Part shown: positions 50,500 through 58,700 of the stretch, one piece after another
How the letters are laid out: each line of letters starts with the position of its first letter
Numbering within the stretch: the first letter of the stretch is position 1
DNA from: Bacillota bacterium
GTDB lineage: Bacteria; Bacillota; Clostridia; Acetivibrionales; DSM-1351
Assembly: GCA_023390335.1 (NCBI GenBank)
Contig: JAEWCZ010000014.1
Coordinates: forward strand, 1-64,000
Length of the DNA stretch: 64,000 nt
Direction: 5' to 3'
Position numbers and translations under genes: made by a program
The notes under the pieces: generated by a model
Seen by the model: only the letters and a program-made list of their open reading frames with translations
Databases searched by the model: none
Told to the model about the DNA's origin: nothing

Positions 50500-53400
50500 A
50501 TGCCTAAACGTAATGATATACATAAAGTATTGGTTATCGGGTCCGGTCCGATAATAATCGGTCAGGCCGCAGAATTTGATTATGCCGGAACTCAGGCGTG
50601 TCAGGCTCTCAAAGAAGAGGGAATAGAAGTAGTACTGGTAAACAGCAATCCTGCAACCATAATGACTGATACGAATATAGCTGACAAGGTTTATATAGAA
50701 CCCCTTAAAGCTGAAGTAGTAAAAAATATAATTAGATGTGAAAAACCTGATAGCATCTTACCCACACTGGGAGGTCAAACAGGCCTGAATCTAGCGATGG
50801 AGCTTGCAGAATCAGGTTTTTTACAGGAGCAGGGAGTAAAGCTTCTGGGAACTGCCACTGAGGCAATTAAAATGGCTGAAGACAGGCAGGACTTCAAAGA
50901 CACAATGGAACGTATCGGCGAACCATGTATTGCAAGTAAGGTTGTAACAACAATAGAGGATGCCGTAGAATTTGCCCGTGAGATTGATTATCCTGTTATC
51001 GTCAGGCCTGCATACACCCTTGGCGGTACAGGCGGAGGAATTGTTTATAATGAAGAAGAACTAAGGGAAATAGGAGAAAACGGACTAAGACTTAGCCGCG
51101 TTCATCAGGTATTAATTGAGAAATGCATATCCGGTTGGAAAGAAATAGAATATGAGGTAATGAGAGACAGTAAAGGGAATGTTATAACTGTGTGTAACAT
51201 GGAAAACATTGACCCTGTGGGAGTCCATACAGGAGACAGTATAGTTGTGGCACCTTCTCAGACACTGGCGGATAAAGAATACCAAATGCTAAGAACCTCC
51301 GCACTGAAAATAATATCAGCCTTGGGAATACAGGGAGGCTGTAACGTACAGTATGCCCTTCATCCTACAAGCTTTGAATATGCCGTAATAGAAGTTAACC
51401 CCAGAGTTAGCAGATCTTCGGCACTGGCTTCCAAGGCAACGGGATACCCTATAGCAAAGGTTGCTTCAAAGATAGCGATAGGCTACGGACTTGATGAAAT
51501 AAAAAATGCTGTTACCGGAAAGACATACGCATGCTTTGAACCAACTCTTGATTATGTAGTAGTCAAAATACCAAAATGGCCTTTTGACAAATTTGTAAAG
51601 GCAAAGAGAACGCTGGGAACTCAGATGAAGGCAACAGGAGAGGTCATGTCCATAAGCAGCTCCTTCGAGGCGGCATTGATGAAGGCCATACGTTCCCTGG
51701 AATTAGGAATATTTACACTTGAGCAAGACATATACAAAAATCTAGAAGGCAGCGAGATACTAAAAAAGCTTCATGACATAAACGATGAAAGAATATTTGT
51801 TATAGCAGAAGCAATAAGACGTTCTATAACAGTAGAAGAAATTCATGAAATAACAAAAATAGATTACTTCTTCCTTTGCAAGATAAAAGAACTTGTGCTA
51901 ATGGAAGAAAAGCTAAAAACTGTAAGCAGGGAACAGCTTGAAAGTGATATTCTTAAAAAAGCTAAGAAAATGGGTTTCACAGACAGGATAATAGCAAAGT
52001 TTTCAGGTATTCCTCAAAAAGAAATAACAGAATTAAGAAAGCAGAAAAATATTACTGCTGCTTATAAAATGGTTGACACCTGTGCTGCGGAGTTTGAGGC
52101 TGTAACACCTTACTATTACTCAACCTATGATGACCATTCTGAGGTTAAAAAATCCAATAATGAAAAGGTTATGGTTCTGGGTTCAGGTCCAATAAGAATA
52201 GGTCAGGGAATAGAATTCGACTACTGCTCCGTTCACTCTGTGTGGGCTTTAAAGGAACTGGGGTATGAAACCATAATTGCAAACAATAACCCTGAAACGG
52301 TAAGTACTGATTTTGACACTGCGGACAGGCTCTATTTTGAACCATTGACGCCGGAAGATGTGGCAAACATAGTTGAGGCGGAAAACCCAAAAGGAGCTAT
52401 AGTACAGTTTGGAGGACAAACTGCTATAAAGCTCACAAAGTCTCTGGACGATATGGGAGTTAAAATATTTGGTACCGAAGCTAAAAATGTAGATGCAGCC
52501 GAAGATAGAGAGAAATTTGATGAAATACTTGAAAGAACAGGCATCCCAAGACCTCAAGGTAAGACCATATTTACTCTTGAGGAGGCCATAGCAGCAGCTA
52601 ATGAACTGGGATATCCGGTACTTGTAAGGCCTTCCTATGTTCTTGGTGGACAAGGTATGGAAATAGCCTACAATGACAAGGATGTCAAAGAGTTTATGGA
52701 AATCATAACAAGAACAGTTCAAGAGCATCCAATACTCGTTGATAAATACATGATGGGTAAGGAAATAGAAGTTGACGCTATATGTGACGGAGAAGAAATA
52801 TTGATACCCGGCATTATGGAACATCTAGAAAGAGCTGGTGTTCACTCAGGGGATAGCATATCTGTATACCCTTCACAGACTATAAGCGACAAGATTAAAG
52901 AAGTTATAGTAGATTACACTGTAAAGCTTGCAAAAGCCTTGAATGTAGTAGGAATGGTAAATATACAGTATGTTTTATATGACAATCAGGTTTACGTAAT
53001 AGAAGTAAATCCAAGGTCAAGCCGTACTGTTCCATATATCAGCAAAGTTACGGGAATTCCTATGGTAAATCTGGCAACAAAGGTAATGATGGGCAAAAAG
53101 CTAAAGGATTTCAAGTACGGAACAGGCTTATACAGAGAGCCCGGATATGTTTCAGTAAAAGTTCCTGTATTCTCATTTGAAAAACTCCATGAGGTGGACA
53201 CAAGCCTTGGGCCTGAAATGAAGTCTACGGGAGAAGTACTTGGAATAGCGGACAATTTCCCTGAAGCATTGTACAAAGGAATTATAGCGTCCGGAATCAA
53301 GCTTCCAAAGCCGGGCGACGGAATACTTATGACAGTAAGAGACACCGATAAGCCTGAATTGATTCATATTGCAGAGGAATTTGAGAAGTTGGGCTTTAAT

Positions 53401-53715
53401 CTCTATGCAACAGGTAAGACTGCCAATATGCTCAATAATAATGGAATAGCAACAAATGCGGTAAGAAAGCTGGATGAAGGCTCACCAAATATTATTGAGC
53501 TCATTCATGCAGGAAAGCTGGCAATGATAATAAATACGCCGACTAAAGGCAGAAACTCTGACAGGGATGGTTTTAAAATAAGAAGAAAAGCCGTTGAAAT
53601 GTCAATACCGTGTCTGACCTCACTTGATACGGCAGAAGCAATAATTAAATGCCTCAAGCTCGGAAAAACCGAAGGTGAGCTTGAAGTACTGAATTTAAGC
53701 ATATTTGACGAGTAA
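50500..53715 (+). CDS. carB: Carbamoyl phosphate synthase large chain CarB
   Basis: CarB makes carbamoyl phosphate from bicarbonate, ammonia and two ATP. The two homologous halves are seen: VIGSGPIIIGQAAEFDYAG near the start and VLGSGPIRIGQGIEFDYCS near residue 565. ATP-grasp loops VRPAYTLGGTGGGI and VRPSYVLGGQGMEI follow. The C-terminal MGS domain (about 935-1071) holds the allosteric site for UMP/ornithine, with YATGKTANML and INTPTKGRNSDRDG. Length (1071 residues) is standard. Confidence 0.97.
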   Translation: MPKRNDIHKVLVIGSGPIIIGQAAEFDYAGTQACQALKEEGIEVVLVNSNPATIMTDTNIADKVYIEPLKAEVVKNIIRCEKPDSILPTLGGQTGLNLAMELAESGFLQEQGVKLLGTATEAIKMAEDRQDFKDTMERIGEPCIASKVVTTIEDAVEFAREIDYPVIVRPAYTLGGTGGGIVYNEEELREIGENGLRLSRVHQVLIEKCISGWKEIEYEVMRDSKGNVITVCNMENIDPVGVHTGDSIVVAPSQTLADKEYQMLRTSALKIISALGIQGGCNVQYALHPTSFEYAVIEVNPRVSRSSALASKATGYPIAKVASKIAIGYGLDEIKNAVTGKTYACFEPTLDYVVVKIPKWPFDKFVKAKRTLGTQMKATGEVMSISSSFEAALMKAIRSLELGIFTLEQDIYKNLEGSEILKKLHDINDERIFVIAEAIRRSITVEEIHEITKIDYFFLCKIKELVLMEEKLKTVSREQLESDILKKAKKMGFTDRIIAKFSGIPQKEITELRKQKNITAAYKMVDTCAAEFEAVTPYYYSTYDDHSEVKKSNNEKVMVLGSGPIRIGQGIEFDYCSVHSVWALKELGYETIIANNNPETVSTDFDTADRLYFEPLTPEDVANIVEAENPKGAIVQFGGQTAIKLTKSLDDMGVKIFGTEAKNVDAAEDREKFDEILERTGIPRPQGKTIFTLEEAIAAANELGYPVLVRPSYVLGGQGMEIAYNDKDVKEFMEIITRTVQEHPILVDKYMMGKEIEVDAICDGEEILIPGIMEHLERAGVHSGDSISVYPSQTISDKIKEVIVDYTVKLAKALNVVGMVNIQYVLYDNQVYVIEVNPRSSRTVPYISKVTGIPMVNLATKVMMGKKLKDFKYGTGLYREPGYVSVKVPVFSFEKLHEVDTSLGPEMKSTGEVLGIADNFPEALYKGIIASGIKLPKPGDGILMTVRDTDKPELIHIAEEFEKLGFNLYATGKTANMLNNNGIATNAVRKLDEGSPNIIELIHAGKLAMIINTPTKGRNSDRDGFKIRRKAVEMSIPCLTSLDTAEAIIKCLKLGKTEGELEVLNLSIFDE

Positions 53716-53732
53716 AGATAACGGAGGAAAAT

Positions 53733-54509
53733 ATGGGTAAGATTCTAAGAGAACAGATTGTAAGCACACAAATGCTATGCAAGGATGTTTTTAAAATGAC
53801 TATCAGGTCTGAATATGTTGCTTCCAATGCAAAACCAGGTCAGTTTGTTAATATCAGATGTGGTGGTTTGGATACAATGCTGAGACGTCCTATAAGCATT
53901 TGCGATGTAAATAAATCTCAAAATACATTTGATATAGTTATCCAGGTAAAGGGCAGCGGTACAGAAAGGCTTTGCCGTATGTGTCAAGGAGAGGTTGACA
54001 TAATGGCGCCGCTAGGTAATTCCTTTATTATAGATGATAAACATAAAAATATATGTGTAGTAGGGGGAGGGATAGGAACCTTCCCTCTCCTTTATCTGTT
54101 AAAATCCTCTCAATCAATTCACAAGACCGCTCTACTTGGATTCAGAAACAAAGAGTCCGTTGTTCTGGAGGACAAATTTATCGCTGCCGCAGGCAACGTG
54201 AAAATAGCTACAGACGATGGTTCATACGGGAAAAAAGCCTTTGTAACAGAACTGCTCGAAGAGACAATTGAGTCACAAAAACCAGATATTATATATACCT
54301 GCGGACCTGCTGTAATGATGCAGAAGGTTGCATTTATTGCAGGAATAAACGGGATACCATGCCAAGTGTCCATGGAACAGCGTATGGGATGCGGTATAGG
54401 TGCATGCCTGGTTTGTGCCTGCAAGACTAAAAAAGGTGATGACTGGGGATTCAGCCATGTATGTAAAGACGGCCCCGTATTCTGGAGCTCAGACGTCTGC
54501 TGGGACTAA
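53733..54509 (+). CDS. pyrK: Dihydroorotate dehydrogenase electron transfer subunit PyrK
   Basis: PyrK carries FAD and a [2Fe-2S] cluster and passes electrons from the PyrD flavin to NAD. The FAD site is LRRPISICDV, the NAD region VVGGGIGTFPLLYLL, and the iron-sulfur ligands are in MGCGIGACLVCACKTK and HVCKDGP. At 258 residues it is typical. It sits directly before pyrD, with 15 bases between stop and start. Confidence 0.94.
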   Translation: MGKILREQIVSTQMLCKDVFKMTIRSEYVASNAKPGQFVNIRCGGLDTMLRRPISICDVNKSQNTFDIVIQVKGSGTERLCRMCQGEVDIMAPLGNSFIIDDKHKNICVVGGGIGTFPLLYLLKSSQSIHKTALLGFRNKESVVLEDKFIAAAGNVKIATDDGSYGKKAFVTELLEETIESQKPDIIYTCGPAVMMQKVAFIAGINGIPCQVSMEQRMGCGIGACLVCACKTKKGDDWGFSHVCKDGPVFWSSDVCWD

Positions 54510-54524
54510 ATGGGAGGTTTATAT

Positions 54525-55448
54525 ATGTCAAATAAGATAGATTTAAGTGCAAATATAGCAGGAATACAGTTTGACAATCCTGTTATAATGGCATCAGGTA
54601 CTTACGGTTTTGGAAAAGAATACAGTGAGTATGTTGATTTAAACCAAATCGGTGGAATTTCTGTAAAGGGACTTACCCTCAAAGAAAGAAAAGGCAACAA
54701 GCCCCCCAGAATAGCGGAGACGCCTGCAGGCATACTTAACAGTGTAGGCTTGCAGAATCCTGGAGTTGAAAGTTTCATAACAGAAGATTTGCCGTTTTTG
54801 AAAAATTACAAAACCAAAATAATTGCAAACATTGCCGGAAACACTATAGAAGAGTATTGCGAAATGGCAGAAATACTAGGTGACTCCCAAGTGGATGCTA
54901 TAGAAATGAATGTGTCCTGTCCCAACGTTAAGGCAGGATGTCTCGCATTCGGTACTACGCCTAAAGGCATAGAGGAAATTACAACTGCAGTTAAAAAATA
55001 CTGCAAACAGCCCTTGATAGTAAAATTGACTCCGAATGTTTCTGACATTAAGTCAATAGCCGTGGCTGCCGAATCGGCAGGTGCAGATTGTATATCACTT
55101 ATAAACACAATACTTGGGCTTGCAATTGATATAAATAAAAAGAAACCAATTTTAGCAAACAATTTTGGAGGCCTGTCTGGCCCTGCGGTAAAGCCTATTG
55201 CATTACGAATGGTATATGAAGCTGCACACTCGGTTAAAATACCCGTAATAGGAATGGGCGGTATTGCTTCTTGGGAGGATGCCGTAGAATTCATGCTTGC
55301 GGGTGCATCAGCTATAATGGTTGGGACTGCAAACTTTGTAAACCCTCTAGTTCCTATAGAAATTGTTAATGGAATTGAAAAGTATCTTGAGAGCCATGGA
55401 CATGCAAACCTTAATGAAATTATCGGAAAATTGGAACTGAATGTCTGA
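54525..55448 (+). CDS. pyrD: Dihydroorotate dehydrogenase PyrD (class 1B)
   Basis: PyrD oxidises dihydroorotate to orotate with FMN. The class 1B form pairs with PyrK and uses NAD. The catalytic cysteine lies in MNVSCPNVKAG, with GTYGFGKEYS and GMGGIASWEDAVEFMLAGA of the FMN site. ATG at 54525 follows GGGAGG by 8 bases; ATG at 54510 overlaps that site. It is about 307 residues long. The operon core is complete up to orotate here. Confidence 0.95.
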   Translation: MSNKIDLSANIAGIQFDNPVIMASGTYGFGKEYSEYVDLNQIGGISVKGLTLKERKGNKPPRIAETPAGILNSVGLQNPGVESFITEDLPFLKNYKTKIIANIAGNTIEEYCEMAEILGDSQVDAIEMNVSCPNVKAGCLAFGTTPKGIEEITTAVKKYCKQPLIVKLTPNVSDIKSIAVAAESAGADCISLINTILGLAIDINKKKPILANNFGGLSGPAVKPIALRMVYEAAHSVKIPVIGMGGIASWEDAVEFMLAGASAIMVGTANFVNPLVPIEIVNGIEKYLESHGHANLNEIIGKLELNV

Positions 55449-55502
55449 TTAATTTGATATAATAATTACTGTTGCATTATATTTATAATATTGGAGGTAC
55501 TC

Positions 55503-56189
55503 ATGAAAACGAGGCTTATATTTGTAAGACATGCAGAAGCAGAAGGAAATTTCAACAGAGTATTTCATGGATGGTATGACAGCAGGATTACGGAAAAGGG
55601 ACACAAGCAGGCGCAAGCAGTAGCAGAAAGACTTGCTGATTTGCCTGTTGACATTATATATTCAAGCAGCTTGACAAGAACCCTGCAGACAGCACAGTAT
55701 ATAGCTGATATCAAAAAGCTCCCTATTATCCGCACAGACAAAATGAAAGAAATTAATGGCGGAGATTGGGAAAATGTTGCATGGGAAGTCCTTCCGAATG
55801 TATATCCAAATGAAAATTACACATGGGAAAATGAGCCCCATACACATCAGATGCCTAACGGTGAAAATATGGAGGAATTCTATAATCGTCTTTTAAAGGA
55901 AGTTATGGATATAATCGGACATAACAAAGGGAAAAATGTATGTATAGTTACACATGGTACAGCTATAAGGGCAATGCTTTGCAGGTTTTACGGTAAATCT
56001 CTTAAGTATATGAAAAATGTACTGTGGCATGATAATACGGCAGTAACCATTGTTGATTACAATGATGAAAATGATGAATTTCAGGTTGTGTTAGAAGGTG
56101 GTATCGAACATTTAGGTGCCGAGTTGAGTACTATTCAGAATCAGGAATGGTGGCAAAGCTACATGGAGTCAAGACAGGAAAAAAATTAA
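55503..56189 (+). CDS. Histidine phosphatase family protein
   Basis: A phosphoglycerate mutase-like phosphatase of 228 residues. The phosphohistidine motif FVRHAEAEGN has His10, and the second histidine is in VTHGTAIRAM, with the acid in EINGGDWENV. Substrate is unknown: cofactor-dependent mutase or a nucleotide/sugar phosphatase are possible. ATG at 55503 follows GGAGG. It lies between pyrD and the PyrE-like gene, 54 bases after pyrD. An in-operon place could mean a nucleotide-related task, but this is inference. Confidence 0.9.
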   Translation: MKTRLIFVRHAEAEGNFNRVFHGWYDSRITEKGHKQAQAVAERLADLPVDIIYSSSLTRTLQTAQYIADIKKLPIIRTDKMKEINGGDWENVAWEVLPNVYPNENYTWENEPHTHQMPNGENMEEFYNRLLKEVMDIIGHNKGKNVCIVTHGTAIRAMLCRFYGKSLKYMKNVLWHDNTAVTIVDYNDENDEFQVVLEGGIEHLGAELSTIQNQEWWQSYMESRQEKN

Positions 56190-56209
56190 GGTTTTTTTGG
56201 GAGGTTAAA

Positions 56210-57067
56210 ATGGAAAAAAGCAATCTTATAAATTGGCTGTTTAAAACTAATGCCGTAAGGATATGTCCTGAAAATAAGCCATTTTGGTATACGTCATCCA
56301 AAATTGGCCCTTACTACATAAATACACATTTTCTATATGGCAGTGAAGAAAAGGCAAATAGTCTTCTAAAAGTGATTGATGTCTGCAAAGAGAATAAAAT
56401 GGAATGTTCAGAGATAATACTTGAACTTGCCCATAAAAACTTTGAGACTGACGAGATATACAGAGGCCTCATAACAATGATGTGTGAGTATATCAAAAAT
56501 AACATAGATATTAATAATATAGGATATATATCTGGAGGAGAAAGAAGGGACTGGTTCTTTTCACTGATAATCGCAGATATACTTAAATTGCCACACATAA
56601 CAATATTCAAGGACTTGACTGCAGTGCTTTATAAAGATGGAGTATCTTCAGAAGTAGTTGACCTTGGAGGAGCAAATGTACTTCATATTGCAGATATTAT
56701 AACAGAGGCTTCCAGCTATACGCGTGCCTGGATTCCGGCTGTTAATAATCTTAAAGGTAATTTGAAATACAGTCTTGTGGTAATAGACAGATTACAGGGT
56801 GGTACCGAAAAATTAAAGGATGCATGTGTAGAATCCCACGCTCTAATGAATGTGGATAAAGGCCTTTTTGACGGTGCACTTTCAGGCGGTCATATTTCAT
56901 CTGAACAATACGGTTTGCTAATGAAGTATCTGGATAATCCCACAGGCACAATGAAAGAGTTCTTAATAAACCATCCTGAATTTTTGGAGAACTCGTTGCA
57001 TGCAGATTCAAAGACTGCTGAAAGAGCTCGAATTTGTGTAGAAGAGGATATTTATGGTCTGAAATAA
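56210..57067 (+). CDS. Orotate phosphoribosyltransferase-like protein (PyrE-like)
   Basis: The 285-residue protein is PyrE-like by position and motif. ISGGERRDWFFSLIIAD (about residues 107-123) matches the conserved middle of this group. The PRPP loop equivalent is LHIADIITEASSYTR (about 158-172), where normal OPRTs have a DDxxTTGxS pattern. The acidic pair is reduced and the T-G turn is missing. PyrE from Bacillus is about 215 residues; this one has about 70 extra at both ends. It may be a real but diverged OPRT, since no other pyrE is in the operon, or a non-catalytic relative. The start ATG follows GGGAGG. Confidence 0.6.
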   Translation: MEKSNLINWLFKTNAVRICPENKPFWYTSSKIGPYYINTHFLYGSEEKANSLLKVIDVCKENKMECSEIILELAHKNFETDEIYRGLITMMCEYIKNNIDINNIGYISGGERRDWFFSLIIADILKLPHITIFKDLTAVLYKDGVSSEVVDLGGANVLHIADIITEASSYTRAWIPAVNNLKGNLKYSLVVIDRLQGGTEKLKDACVESHALMNVDKGLFDGALSGGHISSEQYGLLMKYLDNPTGTMKEFLINHPEFLENSLHADSKTAERARICVEEDIYGLK

Positions 57068-57142
57068 ATTACTGCCGAATACATATACCTTTGAAAGAAT
57101 ATTGAAATTCAATAAATAGCTCGAGAGGGTTGGAGTGATTTA

Positions 57143-57835
57143 ATGAAGAGGTTTGTATTTATAGCATCCATAGTACTGGCAACTGGTTGTATAGCTCTAT
57201 TATTATACAGCCACTTTGCCTTTCAGGATGCTTTTTTCTTTTTAAGGGGTGAAGTTAAAATTGACAGAGTAATTTGTAATGGAGATATGGATAGAGATGG
57301 AATCCCCGATAACGATGATATAATACAGGGTGCCAGAATGGAGATATCCAACAGGACAAAGTACCAAAGTACTTACTATGAAGGTGGATATCCGCCAAAA
57401 TCTGAAGGTGTATGTACCGATGTTGTGTGGAGAGCGTTAAAAAATGCTGGATACGATCTGAAGGCGCATATGGATGTTGATATTTCGAGGCATACAATTG
57501 ATTATAAAAACGGTGTAATTATACCCGATCCAAATATAGATTTCAGGCGTGTAAAGAATCAATATGTTTTTTTCAGGAAGTATGCTACAAGTCTCACAAC
57601 GGAGGTAAAGCCATTTGACAGGAAAAACTTGTATGAATGGCAACCCGGTGATATAGTAATATTGAAAAACAGTGAACATGTTGCTGTTATATCGGATAAG
57701 CGCAGGAGAGACGGAGTCCCGGGTATAATACACAACTCCAGCACTTTTCCAATGGAAGAAGACTTACTTTTAAAATGGAGCAAAAATGGCCGTATAATAG
57801 GACATTTCAGGTTCCCACAAAATAATTTGGAGTAA
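57143..57835 (+). CDS. DUF1287 secreted NlpC/P60-like protein
   Basis: A signal peptide or anchor (about residues 4-26) precedes a DUF1287 domain (about 50-225). Marks are YYEGGYPPKSEGVCTDVVWRA, with a cysteine likely to be the nucleophile of a papain-like fold, and WQPGDIVILKNSEHVAVIS, with its histidine. DUF1287 belongs to the NlpC/P60-like superfamily, so a wall-peptide hydrolase outside the membrane is plausible. The start ATG lies after GGAGTG. It follows the pyr genes by 75 bases. Confidence 0.82.
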   Translation: MKRFVFIASIVLATGCIALLLYSHFAFQDAFFFLRGEVKIDRVICNGDMDRDGIPDNDDIIQGARMEISNRTKYQSTYYEGGYPPKSEGVCTDVVWRALKNAGYDLKAHMDVDISRHTIDYKNGVIIPDPNIDFRRVKNQYVFFRKYATSLTTEVKPFDRKNLYEWQPGDIVILKNSEHVAVISDKRRRDGVPGIIHNSSTFPMEEDLLLKWSKNGRIIGHFRFPQNNLE

Positions 57836-57855
57836 TATGTTAGAGGTGGATTAGA

Positions 57856-58332
57856 GTGGCAAATCAAAAGACGAATGTAATGAGAATTTTGGACAGTACG
57901 AAAATCAATTATAATATTTATACATACGACAGTAAAGGTGGAGCCATAGACGGTGTATCAGTAGCTGAAAAAATTGGACAACCTGTTGAAAGAGTCTATA
58001 AGACACTTGTAACCAGAGGAAATAGCAAGAACTATTTTGTTTTTGTAATTCACGTGAACAAGGAACTTAACCTCAAAGCTGCTGCAAAAGCAGTGGGGGA
58101 GAAGTCGGTTGAGATGATAAGAGTTGATGAAATCAATAAAGTTACCGGCTATATCAGGGGAGGTTGTTCGCCTATTGGTATGAAAAAGGACTATAAAACA
58201 GTAATTGATAGTACTTGTGAAAACTTGGATACGTTTATTTTCAGCGGTGGTAAAATCGGTTTTCAGGTTGAGGTAAGCCCCAAGGAATTAATTGAATTTA
58301 TTAAAGCAGATATAGAAAGCGTAGCCGAATAA
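57856..58332 (+). CDS. ybaK: Cys-tRNA(Pro) deacylase YbaK
   Basis: YbaK hydrolyses Cys-tRNA(Pro) made in error by prolyl-tRNA synthetase. The 158-residue single-domain protein has the conserved KTLVTRG, HVNKELNLKAAAKAVG and GYIRGGCSPIGMKKDY; the lysine in KTLV is catalytic in the family. The start is GTG after AGAGGTGG. It lies 21 bases after the DUF1287 gene. Confidence 0.92.
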   Translation: MANQKTNVMRILDSTKINYNIYTYDSKGGAIDGVSVAEKIGQPVERVYKTLVTRGNSKNYFVFVIHVNKELNLKAAAKAVGEKSVEMIRVDEINKVTGYIRGGCSPIGMKKDYKTVIDSTCENLDTFIFSGGKIGFQVEVSPKELIEFIKADIESVAE

Positions 58333-58347
58333 AAGGAGATTATTATT

Positions 58348-58608
58348 ATGGATTCAAATGCAGTAATAGCAGTTGGAGCAGTACTATTATCAGTTTACCT
58401 CACTATACAGGAAATACTTAAATATCGGTTAAAGAAAGAGCAAATCAAAGCTGATGCTATGGTTCGCGCTGAAGAAATAAAGGCTAAAAATCAGTTGGAA
58501 ATTGAAAAGCTTATTCATCAGGATAACTGCGAAAAAGTGATTGAAGATGCCATAAATAATGACGAAAATCTTAATAGCCATAGAAGCCGTATAAATGACA
58601 GACTCTAG
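58348..58608 (+). CDS. Small single-pass membrane protein of unknown function
   Basis: I do not recognise this 86-residue protein. One membrane helix (about residues 5-25) is followed by a charged helical tail with a heptad-like pattern (RLKKEQIKADAMVRAEEIKA). It has a good AAAGGAG site and is 16 bases after ybaK, so it is probably real and co-transcribed. Confidence 0.65.
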   Translation: MDSNAVIAVGAVLLSVYLTIQEILKYRLKKEQIKADAMVRAEEIKAKNQLEIEKLIHQDNCEKVIEDAINNDENLNSHRSRINDRL

Positions 58609-58636
58609 CTTTCAACGACATGAAAATATAAATTTT

Positions 58637-58666
58637 TTGTTTACAATTTAATACAAATATTATAAT
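58637..58666 (+). promoter_or_regulatory. Possible sigma-A promoter of the propeller gene
   Basis: TTGTTT (58637-58642), an 18-base spacer and a perfect TATAAT (58661-58666) lie 35 bases before the start codon. The region is AT-rich. Confidence 0.45.
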
Positions 58667-58700
58667 ATATACCTATAATAATTTATTAGGAGGGGTATAT

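Noticed and set aside
52249..52824. 191-codon frame opposite carB
   Set aside because: Longest antisense frame, but wholly inside a conserved enzyme and without start signals or domain.
54806..55294. 162-codon frame opposite pyrD
   Set aside because: Antisense shadow of pyrD; no independent support.
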